NCBI RefSeq assembly: GCF_026151205.1
Contig: NC_087081.1
Span: forward strand, 5,141,246 to 5,205,245
Reading direction: 5' to 3'
From: Bolinopsis microptera
Taxonomy: Eukaryota > Ctenophora > Tentaculata > Lobata > Bolinopsidae
DNA length: 64,000 nt
This document shows, in pieces, positions 32,330 through 45,672 of this stretch (the stretch's first letter is position 1; each line of letters starts with the position of its first letter). Position numbers and translations under genes: made by a program. The notes beneath the pieces are model-generated. The model was not told the DNA's origin and ran no database searches. It saw nothing but the letters and a program-made list of their open reading frames with translations.

Positions 32330-34950
32330 AGTGTACACGCAGGGCCAGTTTAATATACACGAGTATATTATCTGCTACACAGTGAGAGCTGTTTAAACCG
32401 ACGCAAAAGCAATTAACTGATAAGACATATTTGGCTTACCTTGCTTGAAAGAGTATGGTCATCCAAGGGCGTGGTTCTCAAAATCATCAGAACTTAAGAC
32501 ACATGTTATTAAGTATTAACCACGGTACCAATTATTAGACAGGACGTGTTAGTTGCAACTACCGAGCAATAATCACCTCTCCCATGTCAATGATATTTAG
32601 TGCTTTATTAATATTTCCTTCAAGATATTACTAATTTAGAGCTCCTTTAGACTTGGCTAGAACTATAAAACATGGAGCCCCGGTTATATATTGACGATAT
32701 ATTTTCAAGCATATGTTATTTTTTAGCTCAGTATTCATGATATTTTCTGGGATGACTAGTTCAAACACTGCTGAGTATAAGATTTATCTTAAAAGCGGTG
32801 TCATTAAATTTCAATTTATTATTATTATTATATAAGAAGAGTCCGTCTCAGAAGGTTCTGGACCCCACTATTAGTATTGAGCGTCTTAAAACTTTGGTTT
32901 TAGGGACATTATAGTTTTGCTGGAATTTAGATATTCTTATTCTTCATGCTACTTCTTATTTCATTTGTTGCGGTATAATGATTATTATTCAGACTTTCAA
33001 TTTTGGTGGATTTACACAAATTGATACAACAATGTAGAGCAAGAATATAAATCGACTAATAGTAATATATTTAATTAACACAAACCTTCTTTAAAAATGA
33101 TTACTTTTTTATTATTTGGATATTCAATTATTTATTAAATATATAAATCAAGCGTTACATTTCAGCCATGCAAAATTACAATGACATATTTTTATATACT
33201 AATTGATAAATGGTACTGCAATATAAGTTGCTTAATGTTTGGCCGGATGAAAACTATAACTAAAAGAGAAAAAAAAACTTGATTACATAATAGTCAATTC
33301 GGCTGAACCAACACATAGCAAGAGCCACATTAATGTTGGGGCCGTCTAACAAATTTGAATGACAAACAATAACAAGAAATCAAACATATCATAAATAATC
33401 ATAAGCATTTTGTTCATTACAATTCCGTCACAACTGACATGATAGAAGAAAAAAGAAGAAGACAAGCGGATAGGATATTGGACGGACAGAATTGTAACCA
33501 ACAAAAACACATTCTGAGACTCATAAGACTGATGAGCTAATCAGGCCAGACTGTATCGGCAGCCCAGAGGTACTTGATCAGTTTGGCCTTAAAAGTAGAA
33601 ATCCGCTCTGACTGCCGGATACATACTGGTAGACTATTCCATTTCAGCATAACAATGGAAGTAAGTTTTATATAACAATGGAAGTAAGTTTTTATACTAC
33701 ACTAATTAATTGACACGGGAGAATATATTCTCATAACCTATTTAATGGAAATATCTTAGTATCAAAAGTCTATGATAAGGTCTTAAGGCAATCGCCTTTC
33801 AAAGTCTATCTCTAAGCTACGGTGTAGGCGGAATGGAGCATCACGGCGCGGGCGTCTCGATCTTTAACAGGTTGGCCGTCACGAATGGTGGAGGAAGTCT
33901 GGTCTGAAAACAATATCTTTTAACTATCGCGTTAAAACAATTCATAACGTAATGAACTTGAAAACTACTTTAAACTTGCACGTGTAAATATTGTTATAAC
34001 ATGTAATGTCAAGTCTTGCTCTATGATACAACAATTAATCAATTAATATTTCTGGTCTTCGACCTCCTGTCACATTCGAACTGCTTCAACTCAATCAAAA
34101 CTTTCATTTCATGCACCCTTGCCTACTTATTTATTCTTATTTATTCATGTATATTGTATGTATATAAAGGCACAATCTGAGCTGACCACAATTCCGCAGT
34201 TTAAAGAACTGCCCTTTGTTTCCCGAGGTTAGCTTTTTAATCCCCTCGATCACAACAGCTACATTCGGTTACTTACTGGACGATCATAAAGACCAGGTCG
34301 CGTTAAGCTTGTGTAGGCCCGAATGTACATTGAGCAGATCACGCAACCTTTTAAATTAAAGAATATTACGCATATGTGAACCCACCGGCAAGGGACCCAG
34401 TCTGTACCGATGGATGATCAGGGGATTGGCACTCCTGGGTGCACCAATTTAACGTGTTCCTAGATCCTCCTACTAGACTGTTACACCTGGGATTAGTATA
34501 ATTATTATTATGAAGGAGCCCATTTTCCCAAATGAGTAAATCTACTGCTCTATGCAGACGTTGTAACTGAACTAACCGTCTCGGCTGACGAAGGAGAATC
34601 AATTATTCTTGGCGCCCGATCAAGCTGGTACCGACAATAGCAAGTAACAACACGGTATTAGCTGGAATCCTCGTAGATATGTGACCTGGAAAACGATAAC
34701 GTAATTTTGTACAATGGATATTAATTTAACCTTCCGTATAAATCAAGAGGCTTGCATATAATGAACATATTTACATGGGTGCAGAGTTGAGTCTGTACGG
34801 AACCTAGTAGTTTCAGTTCCTTGTTTAACTTGCCGTACAGCAAGGACATCCACTACTTTAGCCCGGCGAGGCACATAACTCACTCTACAACCCCATGTCA
34901 AATGTTTCATATATACTAACCAAGTTCACAAAATATATCCTTGTGTTTGA
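32330..34950. other. non-coding, no gene recognised
   Basis: AT-rich sequence. It holds a short direct duplication (ACAATGGAAGTAAGTTTT, 33652-33690) and no recognised exon. A 78-codon minus frame at 34366-34602 has no family signal. Confidence 0.4.
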
Positions 34951-34989
34951 GAAGCGCTCGTTAGAACTTCTGTCTTTCCCTTCAGTATC

Positions 34990-35235
34990 CCATAGTCTCT
35001 CGAGTTTCGTAAGTGCCAGAGAACTCTCTTAAACAATTACTAGAATATCTCATGGAAGGACAAGGTCTGTCGAACAAGTTAGGAAACTGGAAATTAAAAT
35101 TGGTGGGACACTGCATCAGACATCCTGAGCTACTTACCGGTGATTTGGTCTTATGGGAACCTATGCATGATAGAGAACAGCAAGGCCGACCAAGACGAAG
35201 CTACTTGTCTATGAATTACTGAAGGACGTTGATTG
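34990..35235 (+). pseudogene. LINE-type retroelement C-terminal tail
   Basis: The frame encodes NWKLKLVGHCIRHPELLTGD, then LVLWEPMHDREQQGRPRRSY. This is the GHC.RH..L...VLW.P.HG....GRP..(T/S)Y pattern found after the RT of many animal non-LTR elements. It is truncated on both sides. Confidence 0.65.
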
Positions 35236-35978
35236 TTGGGACAAACTCTAAAGAGGAACTGTGAACCATGATGCGGGACAAGGATATATGGAGGGGGTTA
35301 TCTGGCGTAGATTGGACTTAGTTCCGACATATGTATAATATATACTTATATATGGGTAAATAAGTTCTGCATAAGCCAGGGTAACGGCCCATAGCAGGGT
35401 AACCAGGATGGCCCAGTAGCCAAAAACTTGATTAACTAGCAAAGATAAAAAGGTAACAATAGGTAATGAATAGCTAACAATACTATACCAGTATTTAAGA
35501 TGCATAGTCCAGAAAGATCAAACTGGGTTGCTCCTTCTGTTAGTCTTTTGAGAGAATCCATAGATGACTGCCGTATTCTTCTCTCTGTTTCCTTTCTTCT
35601 ATGTGTTGTTGTAACCTAACTGTAACGAGGAATTAAAGAAATGTCTTGTATGGTATACTATGGTCCTGACAGGTAACATGTTAAAATATTATCTTAAAGG
35701 GCTGTAGAGGTCAATGTAACAAATAGTAGAGCAAGATAAAGGGAGCTTCATTACACGATCTTGAAGAAGTGGAGGGGAGTTCCGACATAGTAGTAGTAGT
35801 AGTACTCTTATTATTCCTAGATCTAACATGCCGGGATTAATAGAACAAGTAATTTACCTCTAGAACGAAACTAACACGCATGATGGTCTTAGGAATGGTC
35901 ATCTAGTTTAGGAGGAATCTTATCAACAAAACTGCAACATGTATTCGTGTCTGGTTGAACCTGGATAGAAATTACTTA

Positions 35979-37518
35979 CCTTATCGGACCTTATTTGGAC
36001 GGACATTACTTGGACGCTGGAGGCCCTAGCGTTCATCTTAATGTCCGTTCAAATAAAGTCCGTTCAATTAATGTCCGTCCAAGTTAAAGTATTTCAAAAG
36101 TATTTCCATTTCGAACTTTTTGTCCAGAATATGACAACTATGACAACTTTATTGTGCCTTAAATTAACGACGGAAAGGTTATCCTTGGTCTGCCGGAGGC
36201 ACAGAAAACTTTACTAGTATATGATGTTTTCAAGGGTCACTTGGCGGAAAAAGTCAACGAAATTATGGCACTCATCAACATAGTTCATGAGCTAGTCCCC
36301 ACCATTCACCAACATGACAAACTTGTGCCAGCCTCTAGATATTATGGTAAATCGTGTTGCCAAGGACATTGTCCGACGTTGTTATAGTTCATATTACTGA
36401 GGGGAGGTAATGAAACAGTGCTAGGAAAGCTCCACGTGATGTTAAGGTTAACCTAAAGTTGTCTAAGATAAAACCACTTCACGCCGAATGGCTTGTAAAA
36501 GTTAACACTGAAATGCAGGACCGGGGTAGTTTTAACGGGTGATACTCGTAAAATATCTGTTCCATGGACCGTCGACGAGTCCAACTCGGCGCGCGTCCTG
36601 GTAGGTTGTAAACCTACAAGGGTAGTTTGATTTTTCCCGATCCATGACTCGTGCCGAAGGCACAAAAGAGTCAAGGACAAGGGTTAGCGAACGAGGTTTT
36701 TTTTTGTATATGGTAGCTTTGCGACCGTACCTGCGAGCGTGCGACCGTACGTGCCTGCGAGCACTGTTATCGCCCACGTGACTACCTGCGCAAAGTTATT
36801 TTGCGTGATAATCTGAATTATATAATTGTTGGCGCGCGGCGCTGAACCAACCAAGTACATTATTAATTTCATCATGTGCGTATCCCAGTAGGCACTAATT
36901 GATAGCATATTATTATTATTTTGAGTTAGTAGAGATCCGTGTCAGGTTGCATAAACAATAAACATATGGTTACATAGAAGTACGTATACACGATTTTCAA
37001 ATTCAATATAGAATTATATTAACTGGGCGGCGCTCGGCAGTCGGCATGTCACTTCGCCATATTTGCATGTTTATATAAACAGTAAAGACTGGGCCGTCCC
37101 CAGGTTGTATGAAATATGATAGATACGCCATCACGGATCGGGAAATTGAGCGGCCATCCACAAAAGAAAAGCGGCCGCATTTCTTGTTAAAAAAGGTTTC
37201 CATAAAGCTAGAAATAACTGATGCTTGTTTAAGCATGGACTATTTCATGGACGAAAACCCATTTGATGAAGATGATATGTGATATTAGACACTGATCATG
37301 TACACATATTTTAACATTTTTACTGCTTAATGACTGCTTTTCTTACTTACTGTTTAAAAAATGGATTTAAAAATCATTTGCTGAAATTTAAAAAACGTCA
37401 AAAAATTGAAAAAAATTAGTATTTTTGATGGTTTTGAATGCCTTCGAGCGTTCATATTGATGTCCGTTCATAATTATGTCCGTTCATGTAATGTCCGTCC
37501 AAATAAGGTCCGATAAGG
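35979..37518. mobile_element. 1,540-bp TIR element, TA target duplication
   Basis: Perfect 31-bp terminal inverted repeats, beginning CCTTATCGGACCTTATTTGG at 35979 and ending with the complement at 37518. It is flanked by TA on both sides. Copies B and C of the surrounding module show the empty site. Sub-terminal ATGTCCGTTCA/CCGTCCAA units are repeated several times inside each end. No transposase is recognised, so it is non-autonomous. TA duplication fits Tc1/mariner-like or related machinery. Confidence 0.85.
36528..36615. repeat. shared module (TTAACGGGTGATA...) inside the TIR element
   Basis: TTAACGGGTGATACTCGTAA followed by GACGAGTCCAACTCGGCGCGCG and CGTCCTGG. The same order, inverted, is at 63420-63605. 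The first part also matches the fold-back element at 3543-3570. Directly after it is a GTAGGTTGTAAACCTAC hairpin. Confidence 0.65.
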
Positions 37519-37593
37519 TATTACTAGCTGCATTGATTTAGATGAATGGAGGAAACTGGAATAGACAATTGAAAACAATATTATTATAAATTC

Positions 37594-38520
37594 ACCTGCA
37601 TAAGCCAGGGGAACGGCCCATAGCAGGCTAACCAGGATGGCCCAGTACCCAAAAACCTGATTAACTAGCACGGATAAAAAGGTAACAATAGGTAAAAATA
37701 GATAACAATACTATACCAGTATAAAATGTATAGTTTAGAAAGATCAAACCGGGATGTTCGTTCTGTTAGTCTTTTGAAAGAGTCCATAGATGACTGCCGT
37801 ATTCTTCTCTCTGTTTCCTTTCTTCTATGTGTTGTTGTAGTTGTAACCTAACTGTAACGAGGAGTTAAAGGAATGTCTTGTATGGTATACTATGGTCCTG
37901 ACAGGTAACATGTTAAAATATTATCTTAAAGGGCTGTAGAGGTCAATGTAACAAATAGTAGAGCAAGATAAAGGGAGCTTCATTACACGATCTTGAAGAA
38001 GTGGAGGGGAGTTCCGACATAGTAGTAGTAGTAGTACTCTTATTATTCCTAGATCTAACATGCCGAGATTAATAGAAAAGTAATTTACCTCTAGAACGAA
38101 ACTAACACGCATGATGGTCTTAGGAATGGTCATCTAGTTTAGGAGGAATCTTATCAACAAAACTGCAACATGTTTCGTGTCTGGTTGAACCTGGATAGAA
38201 ATTACGTATTACTAGCTGCGTTGATTAAGATGAATGGAGGAAACAGGAATTGACAATTGGAAACAATATTATTATAAATGCACGTCTGAACTTTTAATTT
38301 AGAAACAATACAGCTAAATTAAACGCTCACATCAAATTAAGAAAAATAACTTACTGGATTACGACTATTAGCAAGCTTATCAAAACATAGCGTTGCTGGT
38401 CGCAACTGGTCAACTGGCCCCTGAGTACTGGAACAACCCTATCGACTGTCCTGGCCTAAGATTGCTCTATCCTACGATCGTCATCCCCATATATCGTCTC
38501 CGAATCTCACAGAGTCCTGA
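37594..38520. repeat. duplicated module, copy B (uninterrupted)
   Basis: Matches copy A over 37594-38213 and copy C over about 38036-38520. It contains the empty sites for both TIR insertions: AC.TATTACTAGC at about 38206-38215 and AAATTAAACGCTC at about 38317-38325. Confidence 0.85.
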
Positions 38521-38740
38521 GTCTGCTCCTTATTATTGTTAAACTCTGCCGCTCATTATCCATTCTTACGATCCATAGACCATTGTCTGAGACTATTATT
38601 GGCCGATCTGCTATCAGGTGTTCTTCTGTGGTCTTCTGATTAGACACCTCCATGGAATGTCATCAACCGTGTCGAACTGTCTCTTGGTTGAACACCAAAA
38701 TATTAATTGAGAATAAGGAATAATGATGTTCAACTACCTT

Positions 38741-40562
38741 CTTATTATTTTTAGATCTAACATACCGAAATGAATAAAAAGTAATCTACCTCTAGAACGA
38801 ACCTAACACGCATGATGGTCTTAGGAATGGTCATCTAGTTTAGGAGGAATCTTATCAACAAAACTGCAACATGTATTCGTGTCTGGTTAAACCTGGATAG
38901 TAATTACTTGTTGCTAGATGCATTGATTAAGATGAATGGAGGAAACTGGAATAAACAATTGAAAACAATATTATTATAAATTCACGTCTGAACTCTTAAT
39001 TTAGAAGCAAGACAGCTAAATTAAAGGATGAGGGGACCTTAGAAAAAGTTTTTTTTTCGTGCAAATCCTTTTATTACATTAATCGTATAATCCACTTTAG
39101 TGAAATCCGCAAAGTTGTATTTCATTCGCGCGCCGAGATATCCAGCCAAAACAATTTGAACCTGTGACGTCAATTATGTGAGTTGCTCTGATCCGCGCAT
39201 ATAGAAATACAGGTAAAATGAGCGTGCGGGCCGACTAAATTACTAATTAAGAATGCATTAATAATCTACGATACTAACGAGCCTATAACCAATGGAGAGG
39301 AGACTTTTTATGACCGGTTGAAAAAATAATTATCACCCTACGATAACCATGAGCCGAGATACACCTGAAATAAGATTGAAGTCACACAGAAAGGCATGTA
39401 AATTATGTATATTTATAGCTCCCAACTTAACACCTAGCAACTCCCTGTATCGTACCACAGTTGATATATCAACATGTCATATCAACACAACACGGTCCTA
39501 ATAAAAATGGATCGGGTAGGTATGAAATGCATGTCTTCATTCCAGTTGGACAAGCACCAAGCTTTTAAGTTCTAACTCATTATGTGACACTACTTATAAC
39601 GTAAGCAAGATTTGCAACTATCACACCAAGCAAATAGCAATATTATACCAAGCATAGCAGACGAACACATTCACATTTGTTACACTCAAGTCACAGCAAA
39701 CTCAAAACGGTAAATTATAAATGAGTGTACAACTAAAGGCCGGTACATAACACGCCGCATTGTCAAACCGCACGTGGGCACTCAGATAGGACTAGAGGCG
39801 CCAAGGGCCAGCTAGTAAAATGTCTTCTACTACATCATACATTCAATCGATTTTTAGATCTTTATTCTTGTATGAAGAAATATGCCGATTTTTAATTGTG
39901 TCCATATCGGGTTTCAAACAAGTCAAAACAAAATAGCAGTTTGTGGTTTAGTTAGCGGATGCTACTTATCTTAGCTATTTATAAATAGAAATACCTACTA
40001 CAACTACAAGAAAGCCTTTCTGAGTTAAATTTAACTGTTAAGGAGAATTATTCGTAACTTAGATCTTGACTAATTCAGTGCAACCAAAGATACCGCTCTC
40101 GCAAACGCCAAAGGTAACACGACGTAATTAAAACAGCACAGAACAAAATGCTGACACAAGCGAAAGGTGCGCGCGCACGTTGGTCTTAACACATAGGTGA
40201 CGTCACAGCCCAAAATTGCTATCAGCCAATAGGAGCGCGGCGTGATATTGCACGAATTATCGATTTCACAGTCCGGCGTATTTTTTGATTCTACACACTT
40301 TCACAGGACTTAAACGCGAATATTTGGAAGTAAATTCTAAGGTCCCCTCATCCTTTAAACGCTCACATTAAATTAAGAAAAAGAACTTACTGGATTACTA
40401 CGACTAGCAAGCTTATCGAAACATAGCGTAGCTGGTCGAAACCGGCCTACTGGCCCCTGAGTACTGGAACAACCCTATCGGCTGTGCTGGCTTAGACTGC
40501 TTTATCTTCCGATCGTCATCCCCATATTGATATATCGTCTCCGAATCTCACAGAGTCCTGTT
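38741..40562. repeat. duplicated module, copy C (interrupted, 5' truncated)
   Basis: Begins at CTTATTATTTTTAGATC inside the module and ends CACAGAGTCCTG, the same place as copy B's shared end. It is interrupted by the element at 39025-40354. Confidence 0.8.
39025..40354. mobile_element. 1,330-bp TIR element, TTAA target duplication
   Basis: Ends are AGGATGAGGGGACCTTAGAA and its complement, 20 bp perfect. It is flanked by TTAA (39021-39024 and 40355-40358). The empty site in copy B has a single TTAA. There is no recognisable transposase. TTAA duplication is the hallmark of piggyBac-type transposition, but the AGG terminus is unusual for it. Confidence 0.85.
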
Positions 40563-42200
40563 GAAGTTAATGACTCCTCCAGTTTTCTTCCAAAATTATG
40601 CCAGGTAAGATTAATGTTTACCTTAAAAGCTAGCTATTGACAGACTGTATTGTCATAGCAGCACACTTTAACTCATGTATTTGTGTATTGACTTATACGA
40701 TAAGAGCAAATAGAAACCGTGTAAGTTGTGTGTATATTTCAAGAGACCCATCCATAGAGAGGGTTTTTTACAGACTTGTGGAGGATTATAAAAAACCCAC
40801 TCCAAACAACAAAATCCATTCTCGATGGTATTCGTTGTTATTCTAAACTCCGTGCATATATCTCCAAACGTCAGGTACGCGAGCTATTTCCACCAAACAG
40901 GTAATACTCTGCACGGGATTAAGTGCAGTCCTATCTGACCTGCAATTTTTTAATGCAGTACCAGCTAAAAGCTAACGCTGCGACCGAAGACTTTATCACA
41001 TATTTCATGTAATGATTTTTTCCAATATAATATCATATAATGTGAAGTGTCAGGTGGACTTACCATATCGTATTGTGGCCAGCCAGATTAACCCCCTTCA
41101 ATCTTTCTTGGCAGCTTACCCTAAAAAATGGATTTATTGAAGTCAGCAGAAATTGCAAATTGCAATTTCATTGTGGGTACAATCAAAATCACGGTAGTCC
41201 GTTTGGTTTTATTTTGTGCTTTCTAACCACACTAAGCTGAGTTACTTTTTTTTCGAGTGCGATGAAAGGCCTAATTTTTGAATATTTGATGTTCCACCCC
41301 CATTGGGTTTTTCTTTTCTCTCCAGACACTTGATTCCTCACCTTCAGCATTGTCGTCAGTGGGGTTTCCTCAATTCTCCTCCCCTAGAGTCCTTACCCGT
41401 CACTATGAAACCCTCCTCAAAATGTAGATGCTCATTAATTTGATCGAACCAGTCGTCTAGTGTGTTGTTCTCCAACTTTAGGTATGTGATACTTAGATAT
41501 CCTCGTCGCCCATGTTAGAAGTGGTACCAAATAATAGACAAGTAAGATCATGGAAGCCAATAAAAGTATAACAGGTTTTAATATTAATCAATGCAAATTA
41601 AATATAAATAATATAACAATCACAGTTGTTAGTTTTTTTTTTTTAGATTTTCCTCCAGTGCTGATTCGTTTGGATAAGGGTCTGTGGCTCCTCACATCAT
41701 GCCGGTGTGTCACTCATCTCGGTGATTTTTCCTGTCAAAGATGAGGCCACAACGTCCAAGACTCACGTCCTTAAGCAACTCAGCGAGAAACGTACTCGGT
41801 AACCGCTTTGTCGATTTTCACATCCCAACTTCAGAGGCAGCAGATACCAACAAATACTGGAAGTGAAAACATGACATTTGTAATTATTTGCATAAATTAC
41901 GATCGAATAATTGAGCAATTTTTAAATCGAAACTTATGAATTATACAAGTTAAACTTAATCTAGAATATTCTCCAAAATGTATTATTCTTACTTGGAAAG
42001 TATGACACGATACTTGCATTTCCCTCAAAAATCCCCAACAACGTCTGCTAAGATGTATATCATAAAGTGCAATCTTTTATAAAAGCCCGGGGTTATTTGG
42101 GGGGGGGGGGGGGGGGTAGCTGTAAGTGGCTCTTCACGACATTTGTCCTCAATGCTTCATAAACCCGTCGTGCCACTAAGACCTGTTTGGGTTGATAATA
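40563..42200. other. non-coding, no gene recognised
   Basis: No supported exon. A 69-codon frame at 40637-40846 has no family signal. A poly-G tract lies at about 42099-42116. Confidence 0.35.
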
Positions 42201-42205
42201 AAATA

Positions 42206-42226
42206 TATACAGGGTGGCCAAAAGTC
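42206..42226 (+). mobile_element. mariner-like terminal sequence, solo
   Basis: TATACAGGGTGGCCAAAAGT resembles the outer end of Tc1/mariner-type elements (CAGGGTGG.CCAAAA). No matching inverted end or transposase was seen nearby, so it is a fragment or a chance match. Confidence 0.35.
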
Positions 42227-42649
42227 AGTGAGCAAGACGTAAGCCTTAAAAGCTGAGTCACTGAGTGCCCAATAGAAATACTTTCTTCTGGTATGACTTA
42301 GTACCAACCACTGGTTTCGAGGAATTTTGTCAACTCGAAAAATATTCGCGTTCATTTTTTTCAAATGGAGTTCATTTTTCACATTTATTTAAGAGTTTGG
42401 ATAAGTCCGGATCAAAGCTTAAATTATATGAATTGTGGTTTGGCCATCGAAATTAACGTTTTGTCTGAAAAATTAGAACTGTAGCCTTCATCAGATGACC
42501 GAGATATGAAGCATAACGAGTTTTATTCATTAACGTGTGATCAGTGATTGTTCACCTAATCACGTGAAAAGGAGACCCCGTAACTACCCCGTAAACATTA
42601 TGAATTGTTAAGGGTGCCCAATTAAGGTGTACGGTCACGGTGTCACATA

Positions 42650-42880
42650 ATCACCCAGTCAATTTTGTTAACGAGATTACACAAAATGCTTGATAACTTC
42701 GTCATTCTAATCCGGTTTTGCCTCAAGTTTTTCATATCATATGCAACATTTGATAACTAACCGTCTCTGAAAAATTAGGCGTTCAGCAAAATGTACAGAG
42801 AAAACAATATAGGTGTTTTAATATTGAATGGGCGTGGTCTAAAATATCGAATTTTCAAATGTTGTGACGAGGAATCCCTC
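42650..42880 (+). repeat. diverged repeat, inverted relative to 48155-48340
   Basis: The segment with TTTGATAACTAACCGTCTCT and AATATTGAATGGGCGTGGTC recurs inverted at 48155-48340. The two are about 5.3 kb apart and clearly diverged. Confidence 0.7.
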
Positions 42881-43075
42881 GAACCAGTAAGTACAAGAAA
42901 TGCCATCCAGCCAACGGTGAAGGTAAAACAAGTGAAGTCAAAACGTCAGAGGACTGAGGGTACAACCAACACTGCAAAAGAGGGGATAAACTGTGTGATG
43001 GGAGATGAGGAAAACTTCTCTGAGTATGGAAATGTTTACGATATGATTGACAATCTAACTGATATGCTGTTATGA
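42791..43075 (+). CDS. possible small ORF/exon, unrecognised
   Basis: A 94-codon frame. The first 30 codons lie in the dispersed repeat 42650-42880. The rest is polar and more protein-like, with a basic patch (KVKQVKSKRQRTEG) followed by an acidic tail (DEENFSEYGNVYDMIDNLTD). It could be an exon tail. No family is recognised. Confidence 0.25.
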   Translation: MYRENNIGVLILNGRGLKYRIFKCCDEESLEPVSTRNAIQPTVKVKQVKSKRQRTEGTTNTAKEGINCVMGDEENFSEYGNVYDMIDNLTDMLL

Positions 43076-43819
43076 CAATTTGACAATTGAGAATTATAGG
43101 GTGAACAAATAGAGACCTTCTTAAAAACGTTATATTTTAGTATAGTTAGATGGTTCAGTAGTACCCTACCCACTGACAAGAACTTAATCGTAGTTTATTG
43201 TTTTAATTTTTAAGTTTTAAATGAAATGCTTTTTAATGATTTTAAACTAACATTAGAGTTAAGTTAATGAACTAGACTGATTCCCAGTATATGATGTACT
43301 TCTGTTCCATAGTTGCACGTGTAGTAAATATCCTATCTCCTATTTTCGCTATAATATTGACGATTGGAGCATTTTCACATAAATATGCTGTATTTTGGAG
43401 TTTATCATACTGTGATACCACCGAGTGACAAACACGGCAATAAATTAGCTCATTATTTTTATTATAATATACGTATAATAAGAAAAATTAATAACACAAT
43501 CCACGTGAATTTAAATTTACAGTGAAAATTTCTCACGTTTCTGACAGTGTGTATTTTTGTTTTTTTGTAAAAATGTTTCTTGTGAGACTACTTTTCCTAA
43601 CAGTGACATTTGGTACTGAGAAGTCTAATGGAGGTTTGTTCATAATTTAGTAAATTATTTAGCTCATTGCTTTCGAGGATTTTGTAAAACAAGCATCTCA
43701 TGAAGTTAATTGTGATTTAGATTAAGGTTTGGTGAAATTAGATTCAGGTGTTATGGGCGTGTGTTCATTATTATAATAATTTGCTTCAATGCCTGTGTTG
43801 CAATAAAATATTAAGATAA

Positions 43820-43936
43820 GGGGTCGTTCACATATTACGTAATCAGCCGAAGGGGGGAGGGGGGTTTCCAAATGCTTACGGTTGATTACGCGGGGAGGGG
43901 GGGGGGGGGTTTGGTCGATGATTACGTAATCAAAAT
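43820..43936. mobile_element. MITE copy 1 (GGGGTCGTTCACATATTACG)
   Basis: Begins GGGGTCGTTCACATATTACG, has TTACGGTTGATTACG and G tracts inside, and ends near GATTACGTAATC. It is the same family as 58560-58812. Termini of this type (GGGTCGT..ATTACGT) are widespread in animal MITEs. Confidence 0.65.
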
Positions 43937-43972
43937 TCTCTTTTTTACCCTCTAGATTAATAACAATTGGAA

Positions 43973-45022
43973 CTTACAGCTGCTGAGAAGTGTTACTGAG
44001 TTAGTACAGGTGGGGTTACAGCTGCTGAGAAGTGTTTCTGAGTTAGTACAGGTGGGGTACAGCTGCTGAGAAGTGTTACTGAGTTAGTACATGTGAGGGT
44101 TACAGCTGCTGAGAAGTGTTTCTGAGTTAGTACAGGTGGGGTTACTGCTGCTGAGAAGTGTTACTGAGTTAGTACAGGTGGGGTTACAGCTGCTGAGAAG
44201 TGTTACTGAGTTAGTACAGGTGGGGTTACTGCTGCTGAGAAGTGTTACTGAGTTAGTACAGGTGGGGTTACTGCTGCTGAGAAGTGTTACTGAGTTAGTA
44301 CAGGTAGGGTTCCAGCTGCTGAGAAGTGTTACTGAGTTAGTACAGGTGGGGGTACAGCTGCTGAGAAGTGTTACTGAGTTAGTACAGGTAGGGTTACAGC
44401 TGCTGAGAAGTGTTACTGAGTTAGTACAGGTGGGGTTACAGCTGCTGAGAAGTGTTACTGAGTTAATACAGGTGGGGTTACAGCTGCTGAGAAGTGTTAC
44501 TGAGTTAGTACAGGTAGGGGTACAGCTGCTGAGAAGTGTTACTGAGTTAGTACAGGTAGGGGTACAGCTGCTGAGAAGTGTTACTGAGTTAGTACAGGTG
44601 GGGTTACAGCTGCTGAGAAGTGTTACTGAGTTAGTACAGGTGGGGTTACAGCTGCTGAGAAGTGTTACTGAGTTAGTACAGGTGGGGTTACAGCTGCTGA
44701 GAAGTGTTACTGAGTTAGTACAGGTGGGGTTACAGCTGCTGAGAAGTGTTACTGAGTAAGTACAGGTGGGGTTACAGCTGCTGAGAAGTGTTAGTGAGTT
44801 AGTACAGGTGGGGGTACAGCTGCTGAGAAGTGTTACTGAGTTAGTGCAGGTGGGGTTACAGCTGCTGATAAGTGTTACTGAGTTAGTAAAGGTGAGGGTA
44901 CAGCTGCTGAGAAGTGTTACTGAGGTAGTAAAGGTGGGGTTACAGCTGCTGAGAAGTGTTCGTGAGTTAGTACAGGTGGGGTTACAGCTGCTGAGAAGTG
45001 TTACTGACTTAGTACAGGTGGG
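43973..45022. repeat. 42-bp minisatellite, about 25 copies
   Basis: Unit GGTTACAGCTGCTGAGAAGT followed by GTTACTGAGTTAGTACAGGTGG. The period is a multiple of three, so an open frame of leucine-rich 14-residue repeats (VGLQLLRSVTELVQ) runs for 207 and then 87 codons. No start, splice signals or non-repeat coding flank support a real gene. Confidence 0.96.
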
Positions 45023-45536
45023 GAGTTAATCACTTTATAGTTGGAAGGTACGTGATTTGCGTGATATTTCAAAATTTACTTGTGGAACTGCCACAGCTTA
45101 CTCAGTCATTTAAACCGGACCACTAACTCTAAGTCCGATTCAATTTGAGAAGTCAAACTTTATTATTAACTTGCTTTATTTGTTCATCTAAGAAACTGTG
45201 TACTCTTTGAACTACCGCTTATCAGTCCCAGGTAGAATGGTAGACGTGTTACACAAACAAGCTAGATCATACCTAAACTATTAGTATTACCTTTAAGGGC
45301 TTATCAAGCAAACGTAAGAAACGATGATTCAATACCAGCAATAAAATCTACAAACAAACACTTTTATTTACAATCTAAATTCTAAGCAAAAACGCCGAGT
45401 ATAGAATTATATAATCAAAGTATCAATGTACAGCACTTCTTAATCGTTAATCAACACATCGTTCTAAAGTGACTAACTTCTAATCGTTCTAAAGTGACTA
45501 ACTTTCATGAAACTTTCTGTCCCTAATTTCAGGACG

Positions 45537-45672
45537 TTTTCGTACTGGCACACGTACTACTCGCGTGTGTACACTCTCGTACTGGCACACGTACTACTCG
45601 CGTGTGTACACTCTCGTACTGGCACACGTACTACTCGCGTGTGTACACTCTCGTACTGGCACACGTACTACA
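45537..45672. repeat. 37-bp tandem repeat, about 3.6 copies
   Basis: Unit TCGTACTGGCACACGTACTA followed by CTCGCGTGTGTACACTC. Each unit can fold, since GTACACAC pairs with internal GTGTGTAC. Confidence 0.92.

Larger units (their letters stand above)
35368..37593. repeat. duplicated module, copy A (interrupted)
   Basis: Starts CTGCATAAGCCAGGGTAACG. It continues 35368-35978, is interrupted by a TIR element (35979-37518), and resumes at 37519-37593. Copy B (37594-38520) follows head to tail and starts CTGCATAAGCCAGGGGAACG. No protein is recognised. Confidence 0.85.

Noticed and set aside
44136-45029. Leucine-rich repeat protein
   Set aside because: It is a 42-bp minisatellite with period divisible by three, with no flanking coding sequence or splice signals.
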